The notes beneath the pieces were generated by a model. It was not told the origin of the DNA. It worked only from the letters and a program-made list of their open reading frames with translations, and searched no databases. Positions 13,530 to 21,961 of a stretch of DNA of 24,903 nt are shown one piece after another; position 1 is the first letter of the stretch; each line of letters starts with the position of its first letter. Source of the DNA: an uncultured Methanobrevibacter sp. (lineage in GTDB: Archaea > Methanobacteriota > Methanobacteria > Methanobacteriales > Methanobacteriaceae); NCBI RefSeq assembly GCF_900316895.1, contig NZ_ONER01000051.1:1-24903 (forward strand). Reading direction: 5' to 3'. The translations under genes were made by a program, and so were the position numbers.

Positions 13530-13549
13530 TTTCCTTAATAATAAGGAAA
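13530..13549. promoter_or_regulatory. 8-bp inverted repeat upstream of the adhesin promoter
   Basis: TTTCCTTA-ATAA-TAAGGAAA is a perfect 8-bp inverted repeat lying about 25-30 bp upstream of the adhesin TATA-like run (near 13490-13510). It could be an operator for the adhesin gene. Alternatively it is a late terminator hairpin for dph2, whose stop is 160 bases further upstream; the distance favours the operator reading. The rest of 13456-13708 is AT-rich and shows no gene. Confidence 0.4.
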
Positions 13550-13708
13550 TTGACAACTCAAGATATAAGTTTAACGAACATTCATTTAATTATATATTTT
13601 AAAATAAGCGATTTTAAATAAATTTCAAATTTAAAAGAAAAATTCAAGAGTTTGTCGATTATATCCTAAATTTAAACATTTTAATAATGCCGTAGGGAGT
13701 TTTTCCAG

Positions 13709-14635
13709 TTAGCCATATCTTTCATGGAATAAAATCTCATCCAACTGATAGTTTTCCCATTCGCGCTTGTTCAGTACAATTTCCAATTCCTGTGGTGTTA
13801 ATAATGGTTTCTTATACATCTGCGAATCGTCAATAGCTATTCTTGGACATGCACTCACAACAAATGCGTCCAATTCAAGATATGGAAGCAATGCATCAGG
13901 GGAGACATTGTCCATCAGTATGATATAGCTTTCCATGTTTGCATCTTCAAGAATCTTTTTGATTTCCTTTGCAAGCATCATTCTGTATAAAATCCTGTCT
14001 GCAAACTCATCCATGCTTCTTATTTCTGAGTTGTATGGATCCAAAGCTATTACCGGCGCATTAGAAAACAGCTTGATTCCCAAAGGATGGAAGTTTCCGC
14101 TGCCGATAAAGAGTATCACATCCACTTCCAGATCCTTGATTGATGAGAAGTTACAGCCCAGAACCTGTCCTTTTCTTGTTGATGGGGATGAACCAAGAAT
14201 AACTTCCTTGCCGTTGTCTTCCAGAAAATCCCTTGTCTCATTTAGAAGATGCAGGTGCTGTGTTGTTGTTACGAGCCCTATTCTTGAGTAGCCTTTCAAT
14301 GTTTCCAGGCATTTTTCGAGATCCTTTTTGATGTCGATTTTGGAGTATGCCTCAATGAAGAGTGTAGGCACTTCATATTTCAATGGAAGTGGCGTATGGC
14401 CGTAGTGAACAATCAAATCCACTGAACCCTTCATTTTCCAGTCGCTGACATCACACGCTCCAAAGCAGGGATCCCCTGAGATGACTACAATTGCCTCTGT
14501 TTCCTCTTCAATTGCTCTGGCTATTTTTGTCGCCTGTGTTTTAAGACCCTCCGGGAACTGTAATCCTACAGTTTTGGCATCGATTGAGTTGATTTTGCGG
14601 ATTACCTTATCCAAATCCATATCATACATTGACAT
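13709..14635 (-). CDS. dph2: Diphthamide biosynthesis enzyme Dph2 (2-(3-amino-3-carboxypropyl)histidine synthase)
   Basis: A 308-residue archaeal Dph2, a 4Fe-4S enzyme that cleaves SAM in a non-canonical way and transfers the 3-amino-3-carboxypropyl group to a histidine of elongation factor 2, the first step of diphthamide formation. The three cluster cysteines are recognisable: C61 in DPCFGACD, C161 in GQVLGCNFS and C263 in VVSACPRIAIDD. Other family motifs are LQFPEGLK (25-32) and FIGSGNFHPLG (about 176-186). The longest frame starts at 14659 inside hpt; ATG at 14635, one base after the hpt stop, is preferred because it removes the overlap and matches the usual N-terminus. Cotranscription and coupled translation with hpt are likely. 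Confidence 0.95.
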   Translation of the reverse strand: MSMYDMDLDKVIRKINSIDAKTVGLQFPEGLKTQATKIARAIEEETEAIVVISGDPCFGACDVSDWKMKGSVDLIVHYGHTPLPLKYEVPTLFIEAYSKIDIKKDLEKCLETLKGYSRIGLVTTTQHLHLLNETRDFLEDNGKEVILGSSPSTRKGQVLGCNFSSIKDLEVDVILFIGSGNFHPLGIKLFSNAPVIALDPYNSEIRSMDEFADRILYRMMLAKEIKKILEDANMESYIILMDNVSPDALLPYLELDAFVVSACPRIAIDDSQMYKKPLLTPQELEIVLNKREWENYQLDEILFHERYG

Positions 14636-14636
14636 T

Positions 14637-15206
14637 TTAATCTTCGATTGTGCTTTCAATTACTACCTTTCCGTCAATGACATCCAATTTAACGATAGAC
14701 AGCACGTCAACTCCAGTTTCCTTTTTAACGATTTTTTTGCCTTCTCCCTTGTCGATGATGGCAACTACTGATTTCAGGTCAAGTCCCATATCGGTCAATG
14801 TCCTAATCAGTGCCACCAGGGTTCCTCCGGTACTTACGACATCATCAATGAGCAGAATCTTTTCACCTTCATGTAAGTCATTGACATAAAGGTTTGATGA
14901 GCCGTAACCGGTTTTTTGATAAACTTCAGTTTCGCCGGGAAGGCCATATTGTCTTTTACGGATTACTACAAAAGGAATGTCTGTTGCAAGGGACAATGCG
15001 GTTGCCAAGTGTATTCCCATGGCTTCAACTGCAACAATCTTATCAATATTTAAATCTGCATACTTATGAACAGCAAGGGCCAATTCTCTAAGCATTAAAG
15101 GGTCCATTGCAGGAACACCATCACTTATAGGATTTACAAAGTAATTGTATTCTCCTTTCTTAACAATTGGGGATGCTTCCAATGATTTTATTACTTCTTC
15201 TAACAT
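14637..15206 (-). CDS. hpt: Hypoxanthine/guanine phosphoribosyltransferase (archaeal Hpt)
   Basis: A 189-residue purine salvage enzyme joining hypoxanthine or guanine to PRPP. The PRPP-binding motif ILLIDDVVSTGGTL lies at about 117-130; MGIHLATALSLATDIPFVVIRKRQYGLPGE (63-92 region) is the archaeal Hpt/adenine-PRT-like core. ATG 15206 (MLEEVIKSLE) is preferred over GTG 15215 because archaeal Hpt proteins begin with an MLE-type sequence and GTGTGAG then provides a weak ribosome binding site. It is the first gene of the hpt-dph2 pair and divergent from srp54, with only 84 bases between the two starts. Confidence 0.93.
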   Translation of the reverse strand: MLEEVIKSLEASPIVKKGEYNYFVNPISDGVPAMDPLMLRELALAVHKYADLNIDKIVAVEAMGIHLATALSLATDIPFVVIRKRQYGLPGETEVYQKTGYGSSNLYVNDLHEGEKILLIDDVVSTGGTLVALIRTLTDMGLDLKSVVAIIDKGEGKKIVKKETGVDVLSIVKLDVIDGKVVIESTIED

Positions 15207-15236
15207 AGTACTCACACGAAAATTATTAAAACTTGT

Positions 15237-15249
15237 TAAATATAAATAT
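15237..15249. promoter_or_regulatory. Bidirectional TATA region between hpt and srp54
   Basis: TATAAATA at 15241-15248 fits the srp54 promoter (start predicted near 15271, about 20-base leader). The same AT block read on the minus strand (ATATTTATATTTA) fits hpt, with a start near 15215. One short element may therefore serve both genes. Confidence 0.5.
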
Positions 15250-15290
15250 ATCTTAATATAATAATTAACTTTTCTAAAGATGTGATTACT

Positions 15291-16634
15291 ATGCTTGGAA
15301 ACTTAGGTGAAAATCTTACTAATACAATGAAAAAATTAGTAGGAATGTCAGTAATTGATAAAAAAACAATAAAGGAAGTTGTAAAGGACATACAACGTGC
15401 ATTAATTCAATCTGACGTTAATATTAAATTAGTTTTAGATTTATCAAAGAAAATAGAGGAAAGGGCTCTTGAAGAGGAACCTCCAAAGGGCATTACTCCA
15501 AGGGAACATGTCATAACAATTATCTATGAAGAAATGGTCAACCTTTTAGGCAGCGAAGCGGTGGACCTTGACATTAACGACAGACCATATAAGATTCTGT
15601 TTTTAGGTCTGCAGGGTTCAGGTAAGACCACTACAATAGGCAAATTATGCCGATATCTGCAGAAAAAGGGTTTCAACCCGGCGGTAGTATGTACAGATAC
15701 ATGGAGGCCGGCCGCTTATGAGCAATTGAAGCAACTCACCGAAGAGATGGACGTACCTTTATATGGTGATCCGAACAACAAGGACGCTTTGGATCTTGCA
15801 CAAAAAGGTTTGCAGGAATTCAAAAACCGTAAGGTTATCATTTTCGATACAGCAGGAAGGCACAAGGAGGAAGCTGACCTCATTGCCGAAATGGATGAAT
15901 TGGACAACATCATCAATCCGAACGAAGCGATTCTTGTAATTGACGGAACAATCGGTCAGCAAGCCGGTGAGCAGGCAAAGGCATTTTCCCAGGCCACAGA
16001 CATCGGTTCAATCATCATTACAAAATTGGACGGTTCTGCAAAAGGTGGGGGAGCGATGTCAGCTGTAGCTGAAACCGGAGCTCCAATCAAGTTCATCGGT
16101 ACAGGAGAAAGGGTGGATGACTTTGAGCCTTTCGACCCTGAAAGATTCATTTCAAGATTGCTCGGTATGGGAGACATCAAATCCCTTATAGAAAAGGCAG
16201 AGGAAAATATTGATGAGGACGTTGCTGAAAAGACCATGAATAACATGCTGACAGGTAAATTCACACTTATGGACATGAAAAACCAGTTCGAAATGATGAA
16301 CAGCATGGGCCCTATGCAGCAGGTCCTGAACATGATTCCTGGTATGGGAAACAAGATTACAAAAGAGGCGTCCAAAATGACTGAGGACAAGCTTGAATCC
16401 TATAAAATCATGATGTCTTCAATGACTGAAGAGGAAATGCTGAATCCTAAAATCATAAAGCAGTCAAGGATTCAAAGGATTGCCCGTGGTTCCGGACATC
16501 AGGAAAGCGATGTCAAGGAGCTTTTGAAGTATTACAATAACACCAAAAAGACAATGAAAGGAATCGGAAAACGTGGCGGACGTCTTAGAGGCGGAGCGAT
16601 GAACCGTATGATGGGCCAGTTTATGCAGAGATAA
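15291..16634 (+). CDS. srp54: Signal recognition particle 54 kDa protein
   Basis: A 447-residue SRP GTPase that binds 7S RNA and signal sequences and docks on FtsY to deliver membrane and secreted proteins. The N domain is 1-95. The G domain contains P-loop GLQGSGKTTT (106-115), DTWRPAAYEQL (136-146), DTAGRH (186-191) and TKLDG (244-248). The M domain (about 310-447) contains SRIQRIARGSG, the RNA-binding helix, and Met-rich tails ending MNRMMGQFMQR. ATG 15291 is preferred over GTG 15282, with GATGTGAT as ribosome binding site. Length is normal. It is followed after one base by pus10, so the operon is srp54-pus10-moaC. Confidence 0.97.
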   Translation: MLGNLGENLTNTMKKLVGMSVIDKKTIKEVVKDIQRALIQSDVNIKLVLDLSKKIEERALEEEPPKGITPREHVITIIYEEMVNLLGSEAVDLDINDRPYKILFLGLQGSGKTTTIGKLCRYLQKKGFNPAVVCTDTWRPAAYEQLKQLTEEMDVPLYGDPNNKDALDLAQKGLQEFKNRKVIIFDTAGRHKEEADLIAEMDELDNIINPNEAILVIDGTIGQQAGEQAKAFSQATDIGSIIITKLDGSAKGGGAMSAVAETGAPIKFIGTGERVDDFEPFDPERFISRLLGMGDIKSLIEKAEENIDEDVAEKTMNNMLTGKFTLMDMKNQFEMMNSMGPMQQVLNMIPGMGNKITKEASKMTEDKLESYKIMMSSMTEEEMLNPKIIKQSRIQRIARGSGHQESDVKELLKYYNNTKKTMKGIGKRGGRLRGGAMNRMMGQFMQR

Positions 16635-16635
16635 C

Positions 16636-17841
16636 ATGAGATTAGCTGAAGATATTCTAAACCAGACAGATGGTAAAATCTGCAAACATTGTCTTGGACG
16701 CAAGCTATCCAAAACCATAGAGGGCACCAACAACATCGAACGTGCCGACAAGGTATGTGAGGAATTGGGCATTGATTTGGATGACGTTGACTGCGTGATT
16801 TGCAATAATATTTTTGATAAGCTGGATGATGACTTATATGATAAAATCGATGCCAAAATCAATCAGCTGGGCATCGAATTCAATACCTTTTTAGTAGGAT
16901 CACAGATTCCAAAGGATATCCAAGAACGTGACGAGGAGATGTTTGAGGAATTCGATTTGGGTGTTGAAACCATCAAAAAGGAAGTCAACCGACTCATAGG
17001 CCTTGGAATTTGGGAAAAGTATGACAAGGAAGCCGAATTTGAAAGACAGGACATTGTTTTTAACATTGATTTAAGAAACGAGCCTAAAGTGAGAATTCAG
17101 ATAAATCCGTTATATATTGAGGGGAAATACAATAAATATAAGCGAGGCATCCCTCAAACCAAATGGCCATGCACCAAATGTAAGGGCAGAGGCTGTGAAG
17201 AGTGCAACGGAACAGGCAAACAGTATCCGGAATCAGTTGAAGAGTTGATTTCTGAGCATTTCTTAAAGTTAACCAAAGGAAAGGAGGCAAAATTCCATGG
17301 AGCCGGCCGTGAAGACATCGACGTACTGATGCTTGGTTCAGGCAGGCCGTTTGTCTTGGAGATAAAAGAGCCTAGAATTCGAAATCTTGATTTGGCGAAA
17401 TTGGAGGATGAAATCAATAAGGTCAATGAAGGCAAAACAGCATATCATGGCCTAAAGCTCTGTGAGAGAGGCCGTAAAGCTGAAATAAAACAGTCTTCTC
17501 CAGATACCTACAAGATTTATGAAGCAATTGTCGAGTGTGACGAGGCATTCGACACAGATAAGCTGGAAGAGCTGACAAAATTAAATGAAATTCACCAGCA
17601 AACCCCATTGAGGGTTTTGAGAAGGCGAACTGACATGGTTCGTGTAAAACATGTATTGGACTTATCATATGAGGTAATAGATGAAAAGTCATTTACCATG
17701 AGGATAAAAACCGAAGGCGGATTGTACATCAAGGAACTGATTTCAGGTGATGAGGGAAGAAGCAATCCGAACGTAAGTGAAATTTTAGGCGTCAATGCAG
17801 TTTGCGCCCAATTAGATGTAATTGAAGTAAGCGAGAAATGA
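16636..17841 (+). CDS. pus10: tRNA pseudouridine synthase Pus10
   Basis: A 401-residue archaeal Pus10, which forms pseudouridine 55 and 54 in the T loop of tRNA. An N-terminal THUMP-containing domain has zinc ligands C16/C19 and C53/C56. A second Cys cluster, CTKCKGRGCEEC (179-190), precedes the catalytic domain. The catalytic motif GAGREDIDVLMLGSGRPF (222-239) contains the active Asp in RED, and the C-terminal GGLYIKELISGDEGRSNP (about 371-388) is the conserved KELI..D region. ATG is one base after the srp54 stop. All parts are intact. Confidence 0.96.
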   Translation: MRLAEDILNQTDGKICKHCLGRKLSKTIEGTNNIERADKVCEELGIDLDDVDCVICNNIFDKLDDDLYDKIDAKINQLGIEFNTFLVGSQIPKDIQERDEEMFEEFDLGVETIKKEVNRLIGLGIWEKYDKEAEFERQDIVFNIDLRNEPKVRIQINPLYIEGKYNKYKRGIPQTKWPCTKCKGRGCEECNGTGKQYPESVEELISEHFLKLTKGKEAKFHGAGREDIDVLMLGSGRPFVLEIKEPRIRNLDLAKLEDEINKVNEGKTAYHGLKLCERGRKAEIKQSSPDTYKIYEAIVECDEAFDTDKLEELTKLNEIHQQTPLRVLRRRTDMVRVKHVLDLSYEVIDEKSFTMRIKTEGGLYIKELISGDEGRSNPNVSEILGVNAVCAQLDVIEVSEK

Positions 17842-17845
17842 TAAT

Positions 17846-18313
17846 ATGGCAGATGAATTTACACATTTGACAGACAGTGGAGTGCATATGGTTGAAGTCG
17901 GGGCAAAACCTGATCAAAAAAGAAGGGCAATAGCCAGCGGAAGCATATTCCTGGACAAGAATACAATCAGTCTGATTCAAAATGAGGAAATCAAAAAGGG
18001 GAACGTGCTGACAACCGCTCAAATCGCAGGTATTCAGGCCGTAAAAAACACATCTTCAATAATACCTCTTTGCCACCCATTGGCATTGACAGGAATAGAA
18101 CTTGATTTTGAAGTGAAGGAAGATGAAATCATAGCAACTTGTGCTGTTAATACTTTAGGCAAAACCGGTGTTGAAATGGAAGCGATAACTGGTGTAAGTG
18201 TTGCACTTTTAACCGTATGGGATATGGTAAAGGCTGTTGAAAAGGATGAGGACGGACAATATCCTGATACCCGAATAAGTGATATTAAGGTTATAAAGAA
18301 GGAAAAAATTTAA
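17846..18313 (+). CDS. moaC: Cyclic pyranopterin monophosphate synthase MoaC
   Basis: A 155-residue enzyme that converts 3',8-cyclo-7,8-dihydro-GTP to cPMP in molybdopterin/tungstopterin synthesis. Methanogens need this cofactor for formylmethanofuran dehydrogenase and formate dehydrogenase. Motifs: KRRAIASGSIFL, IPLCHPLALTG (about 74-84), TGVEMEAITGVSVALLTVWDM (about 113-133) with the catalytic loop, and DGQYPDTRISDIKV near the end. ATG is four bases after the pus10 stop; the ribosome binding site GCGAGAAATGAT overlaps the pus10 end. It is the last gene of the srp54 operon. Confidence 0.96.
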   Translation: MADEFTHLTDSGVHMVEVGAKPDQKRRAIASGSIFLDKNTISLIQNEEIKKGNVLTTAQIAGIQAVKNTSSIIPLCHPLALTGIELDFEVKEDEIIATCAVNTLGKTGVEMEAITGVSVALLTVWDMVKAVEKDEDGQYPDTRISDIKVIKKEKI

Positions 18314-18315
18314 AC

Positions 18316-18324
18316 TTTATATAT
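18316..18324 (+). promoter_or_regulatory. TATA element of the Sec61-beta gene
   Basis: TTTATATAT sits three bases beyond the moaC stop. With normal spacing, initiation is near 18347, giving a leader of about 35 bases containing GGAG (18371-18374) before ATG 18382. This marks a separate transcription unit from srp54-pus10-moaC. Confidence 0.6.
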
Positions 18325-18381
18325 GATGAAAAAAATAAGTATATTCATTATTTTTACAAATTAACTTAATGGAGAATTATT

Positions 18382-18543
18382 ATGGCAAAAAAAGATAACA
18401 AGATTACAATGCCTCAAACCGGTGCAGGTTTAGTAAGATACTTTGATGAAGAAAGTTTAGGTCCAAAACTTTCACCTGAGCACGTTATTGTCGCTACTAT
18501 TATTTTAGCAATACTTTGTTTTGTTTTAAGATATTCTGCTTAA
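18382..18543 (+). CDS. secG: Preprotein translocase Sec61-beta subunit (SecG-type, archaeal)
   Basis: A 53-residue protein, too short for many ORF callers. It begins MAKKDNKITMPQTGAGL, followed by VRYFDEESLGPKLSPEHV and a single C-terminal membrane helix (IVATIILAILCFVLRYSA). This is the full archaeal Sec61-beta layout: cytosolic N-terminus with the TGAGLVRYFDEE motif and a tail-anchored helix. It is the non-essential third subunit of the SecYE-beta channel. GGAG at 18371-18374 is the ribosome binding site. It has its own TATA box and precedes hisF by 42 bases; hisF lacks a clear ribosome binding site and promoter of its own, so they may be cotranscribed. Confidence 0.95.
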   Translation: MAKKDNKITMPQTGAGLVRYFDEESLGPKLSPEHVIVATIILAILCFVLRYSA

Positions 18544-18585
18544 GAATATTCTTAAACAAATTCACTACTTTTTTTATAGATTTTT

Positions 18586-19410
18586 ATGTTAACCAAAAGA
18601 ATTATTCCTTGTCTTGATTGTGACCTGCAGGTTCCGGAAGGCCGTGTTGTTAAGGGTGTTGAATTTAAGCAAATCAAATATGCGGGAAACCCTGTAGATT
18701 TGGCTACACGTTACTATGAAGAGGGAGCAGATGAAGTTGTAGTTTTAGATATCACTGCTTCACATGAAAGAAGGGCCACAATGGCCGACGTTATTGACCG
18801 ATTGACTGAAAACGTGTTCATGCCAATCTGTGTCGGCGGGGGAATCAGAAAGGTCGATGACTACATCAACATGCTTAAGGCAGGCGCAGACAAATGTTCA
18901 ACCAACACTGCAGCCATTAAAAATCCTCAATTGCTCACCGACGCTTCTAAAGTTGTTGGATCACAGGCTGTTGTAATAGGAATAGATGCCAAAAGGAGAT
19001 ATGTTGACCATCCGGATGATGCTCCTGATAAAACTGTTATTGAAACTGATAAGGGATTCTGCTGGTTTGATACAAGCATTTACGGCGGACGAGAGTTCAC
19101 AGGCATTGATGCAATCCAGTGGGCAGTCGAATGTCAGGAACGTGGTGCGGGTGAAGTGCTTCTGACCAGTATGGATGGTGACGGAACTCAAAACGGATAT
19201 GACATTGAGCTGAACAAGACAATCAATGATGCAGTCGACATTCCGGTCATTGCAAGCGGTGGCGTTGGCGAGCCTAGGCATATTTTGGAAGTGTTTGAAA
19301 AAACTGATGTTTCAGCAGCACTGGCCGCAAGCATATTCCATTTCAATCAGTATTCAATAGGCACAGTTAAGGAATACTTAAAAGAAAATAATGTAGCTGT
19401 TAGATTATGA
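18586..19410 (+). CDS. hisF: Imidazole glycerol phosphate synthase cyclase subunit HisF
   Basis: A 274-residue (beta-alpha)8 barrel that, with HisH, turns PRFAR and ammonia into imidazole glycerol phosphate and AICAR, linking histidine and purine synthesis. Catalytic Asp11 (IPCLDCDL) and Asp134 (VIGIDAKR) are present, with phosphate-binding loops VGGGIRKVDDY (83-93) and ASGGVGEPRHI near the end, plus LTSMDGDGTQNGYD. It is slightly longer than bacterial HisF, with an insert around YVDHPDDAPDK, as in other archaea. No clear ribosome binding site precedes ATG 18586. Its stop overlaps the start of the DNA glycosylase gene (ATGA), indicating translational coupling. No other his gene is nearby. Confidence 0.97.
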   Translation: MLTKRIIPCLDCDLQVPEGRVVKGVEFKQIKYAGNPVDLATRYYEEGADEVVVLDITASHERRATMADVIDRLTENVFMPICVGGGIRKVDDYINMLKAGADKCSTNTAAIKNPQLLTDASKVVGSQAVVIGIDAKRRYVDHPDDAPDKTVIETDKGFCWFDTSIYGGREFTGIDAIQWAVECQERGAGEVLLTSMDGDGTQNGYDIELNKTINDAVDIPVIASGGVGEPRHILEVFEKTDVSAALAASIFHFNQYSIGTVKEYLKENNVAVRL

Positions 19411-20324
19411 TTATCAAAGCTCCAATCGATTTAGAACTGACCCAATTTTCCGGCCAGACTTCACAGCCCCCTTGGAGGCAGGTTGATGAATCCTTTAGGC
19501 AGGCTGTTTTGGTCGATGATAAGCCGGTAATTTTTGATGTCAGGCAGTCCGGAGAGTTTTTGGATTTCAATTTTGATGGAGAGATTTCCAAAAGTGATGC
19601 CGTTTCCAAACTGAGCTACATTTATGATTTGGACTTTGATTTGAACAAGTTCTATAAGTATCTGCACAACCATGCGGAACTTGCTGAAATGAGTGAATTC
19701 TGCAATGGCTTGAGACTTTTTTTAGCGCCAGACCCGTTTGAATGCGTCATATCATCAATATGCTCTGCAAACAATTCCATCAAAAGATGGACAAAATCGA
19801 TTTCTGACATGAAGGAAAAATGGGGAAATGAGCATGACGGATACTATACTTTTCCTAAAAGTTCCGTGTTAAGAAATGTATATTTGGATGATGAAGATGA
19901 ATTTAATTCATCAGATATTGAAGATATTTGCAGTTGCAAAAATAATTTAAAGGAATGTGGCGTAGGATATAGGGCACCTTACATGAGAAAGGCAAGCGAC
20001 CTCTTTACACTTGAAATGGACCTGTCGGAAATTTCAAACATGAGTTATGACGAAGCCTTTGAAACAATACTTGAGGTTCCGGGTGTCGGACCGAAGGTGG
20101 CTGATTGCATATTGCTTTACGGATTCAACTTCAGGCAGGCATTTCCCTCTGATGTCTGGATTAAAAGGATAGTGTCCTACCTGTATTTTGACGGCAAGGA
20201 TATAAGCGTTTCCAAGGTCAGGGAATTCGGAATGGAAGAATTTGGTGATAATGCAGGATATGTTCAACTGTATATGTTTCATTATGCCCGCAGGTCCGGA
20301 CTGATGGCTAAACTAAAAAAATAA
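19407..20324 (+). CDS. OGG1-like 8-oxoguanine DNA glycosylase/AP lyase
   Basis: A 305-residue HhH-GPD DNA glycosylase. The N-terminal beta-rich domain has SQPPWRQVDESFRQAV (OGG1-type N-domain), and then SSICSANNSIKRW (116-128) matches the conserved OGG1 ICSxNN motif. The helix-hairpin-helix is EVPGVGPKVADCI (223-235), containing catalytic Lys230, and catalytic Asp249 lies in PSDVWIKRI. It would remove 8-oxoguanine and cleave the strand by beta-elimination. The layout is that of eukaryote-like OGG1 rather than archaeal AGOG or short Ogg2 proteins. It overlaps hisF by four bases. Oxidative-damage repair is plausible next to other redox genes, but there is no visible regulatory link. Confidence 0.9.
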   Translation: MIIKAPIDLELTQFSGQTSQPPWRQVDESFRQAVLVDDKPVIFDVRQSGEFLDFNFDGEISKSDAVSKLSYIYDLDFDLNKFYKYLHNHAELAEMSEFCNGLRLFLAPDPFECVISSICSANNSIKRWTKSISDMKEKWGNEHDGYYTFPKSSVLRNVYLDDEDEFNSSDIEDICSCKNNLKECGVGYRAPYMRKASDLFTLEMDLSEISNMSYDEAFETILEVPGVGPKVADCILLYGFNFRQAFPSDVWIKRIVSYLYFDGKDISVSKVREFGMEEFGDNAGYVQLYMFHYARRSGLMAKLKK

Positions 20325-20335
20325 GAAAAAATTGA

Positions 20336-20362
20336 AGATTAGTGTGCATTGAAACCTAATCT
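20336..20362. terminator. Hairpin between convergent glycosylase and UbiB-like genes
   Basis: AGATTAG (20336-20342) pairs with CTAATCT (20356-20362) across a 13-base loop. It lies in the 53-base gap between two convergent stop codons. No long T-run follows on the plus strand, so termination there is only suggested. Confidence 0.35.
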
Positions 20363-20377
20363 CCATAATTGCACTAA

Positions 20378-21961
20378 TTAATTTCTGATATATTTAATGA
20401 TTAAATATGCTCCGAGGATTGCGCTGAACACGAATCCTAAAAATCCGATTGCAGAAACGTCCCATATTTTTGGACCCTTATCTGCTAGAATTGCAATGGA
20501 AGAACCTATGAGCAATGCGGATACTATTAATGAGATGGATAACTGGTTTTTCAAATCATCCAAACCGGTATGGTTCATATTTAATTCCAATTCGCCTTTT
20601 TCGACTTTATCAAGAGTGCTGTTGAGTCTGTCAGGCAAATCCTTTAACAAATGTTCGATTTCCACAATATAGTTAAATCCGCCACTTGCAAGACTTCCAG
20701 GTTCGAATTTTGATTTAATCATGTCCTTAGCGAATTTTTCAAGTTCAGTGGTGAGATTGAAGTGTGGATCTAATTTGTTTCCAGCTTCTTCAATGAGCAG
20801 TATTCCTCTTCCAATCATAACGAATTCACTTGGAAGGATGATATTGTGTTTAATCATTACATTCATCAGGTTGTCGAATATTCCATCCATCTGATCTAAT
20901 TCAACGCCGATGTAGGTGTTCAATAGTTCATCCACATCCTCTTTAAACTCATCAGTGTTCTGTTCTGGAGTGATGATGTTCATATAGAGCAGTTGATTGA
21001 TTAAATGATGTGAATTCCCACCCAACAAAAGCAATATCAATTGGGCGAAGTTTGACCTGAAAGTGTCGTTTACCACTCCCATCATTCCGAAATCAATGTA
21101 ACAGAGCTTTGCATCACGTGTTACAAACAGGTTACCTGGGTGAGGGTCTGCATGGAAAAATCCGTCAATCAAAACTTGCTTTAAATATGATTGGGTTCCA
21201 TACTGGGCGATTAAATTATTGTCGATGCCTTCAATTTCATGGTCTATCAAATCGGTTACTTCGTATCCGTCAATAAGCTCCATGTTTATGAGTTTGGAAG
21301 TACAGAGCTCAGGATAAACTTCAGGTATCTTGATGTAGTCAATCTCTTCAAAGTTTTTGGTAATCTTTCCGATATTTCTGACCTCTTCCATGTAGTCCAA
21401 TTCCTTGAAGATTGACCTTTCAAATTCCTTAGCCATTGCAGGTAAATTGTATGTCCTTGATTTTGTGACGTGATTGTCAACTGTTCCGGCCAGCCTGTTT
21501 AATATTTTTACATCCGGCACAATGACGTCATATATGCCTGGCTTTTGAACCTTAACGGCAACTTCCATGTCACTTTCCTTTAATGTTGCCTTATAAACCT
21601 GACCGATTGACGCAGAACCGAGAGGCTCTTCATTGAATTCGGAGTACACTTCCTCCAGCGGTTGACCGAGTTCCTTTTCAATTACTTCTCTCATTTCGTC
21701 AAATGGGGTTACGGGAGTGTTGTCCCTGAGCATCTTTAGGTCATCAGCTATTTCATTACCGACCATATCTGGCCTTGTGGCTAGCAGTTGACCTAATTTG
21801 ATGAATGCAGGACCCAATTCCTCCAATGCATATCTCAAATCTGAAACCTCAAAATTTTCATCAGGTTCGTTTTTAAGTAAGTTTGCTAAGTGGTGCCTTT
21901 TTGCAACACCCATAATTTCATCAAAACGTTTCCTTGCAGCTTTTTTTTCTTCCTTAGACAT
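20378..21961 (-). CDS. ABC1/AarF/UbiB-family atypical protein kinase-like membrane protein
   Basis: A 527-residue UbiB/ADCK-type protein. The family-specific KxGQ segment is at 55-58 (FIKLGQLLATRPDM), the Ala/Ser-rich nucleotide loop is PLGSASIGQVYKA (113-125), the ATP lysine region is VAVKVQKPG (134-142), EDYM-like ELDYMEEVRN is at about 187-196, the catalytic loop is HADPHPGNLF (270-279) and the metal-binding motif is DFG at 290-292. The C-terminus has two membrane helices (about 473-495 and 503-525). UbiB proteins act as ATPases assisting isoprenoid lipid and quinone synthesis; methanogens of this group lack quinones, so an archaeal lipid role is possible but unproven. ATG 21961 follows GGGAGCAATAAT. 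It stands alone. Confidence 0.92.
   Translation of the reverse strand: MSKEEKKAARKRFDEIMGVAKRHHLANLLKNEPDENFEVSDLRYALEELGPAFIKLGQLLATRPDMVGNEIADDLKMLRDNTPVTPFDEMREVIEKELGQPLEEVYSEFNEEPLGSASIGQVYKATLKESDMEVAVKVQKPGIYDVIVPDVKILNRLAGTVDNHVTKSRTYNLPAMAKEFERSIFKELDYMEEVRNIGKITKNFEEIDYIKIPEVYPELCTSKLINMELIDGYEVTDLIDHEIEGIDNNLIAQYGTQSYLKQVLIDGFFHADPHPGNLFVTRDAKLCYIDFGMMGVVNDTFRSNFAQLILLLLGGNSHHLINQLLYMNIITPEQNTDEFKEDVDELLNTYIGVELDQMDGIFDNLMNVMIKHNIILPSEFVMIGRGILLIEEAGNKLDPHFNLTTELEKFAKDMIKSKFEPGSLASGGFNYIVEIEHLLKDLPDRLNSTLDKVEKGELELNMNHTGLDDLKNQLSISLIVSALLIGSSIAILADKGPKIWDVSAIGFLGFVFSAILGAYLIIKYIRN

Noticed and set aside
15956..16390. Minus-strand ORF of 144 codons within srp54
   Set aside because: It is fully antisense to the conserved G and M domains of SRP54, and its Ser/Met/Pro-rich composition is typical of a shadow frame.
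18541..18554. Perfect 14-bp palindrome TAAGAATATTCTTA at the end of the Sec61-beta gene
   Set aside because: It overlaps the stop codon, is almost all A/T, and has no T-run directly after it. Chance occurrence is likely at this base composition.
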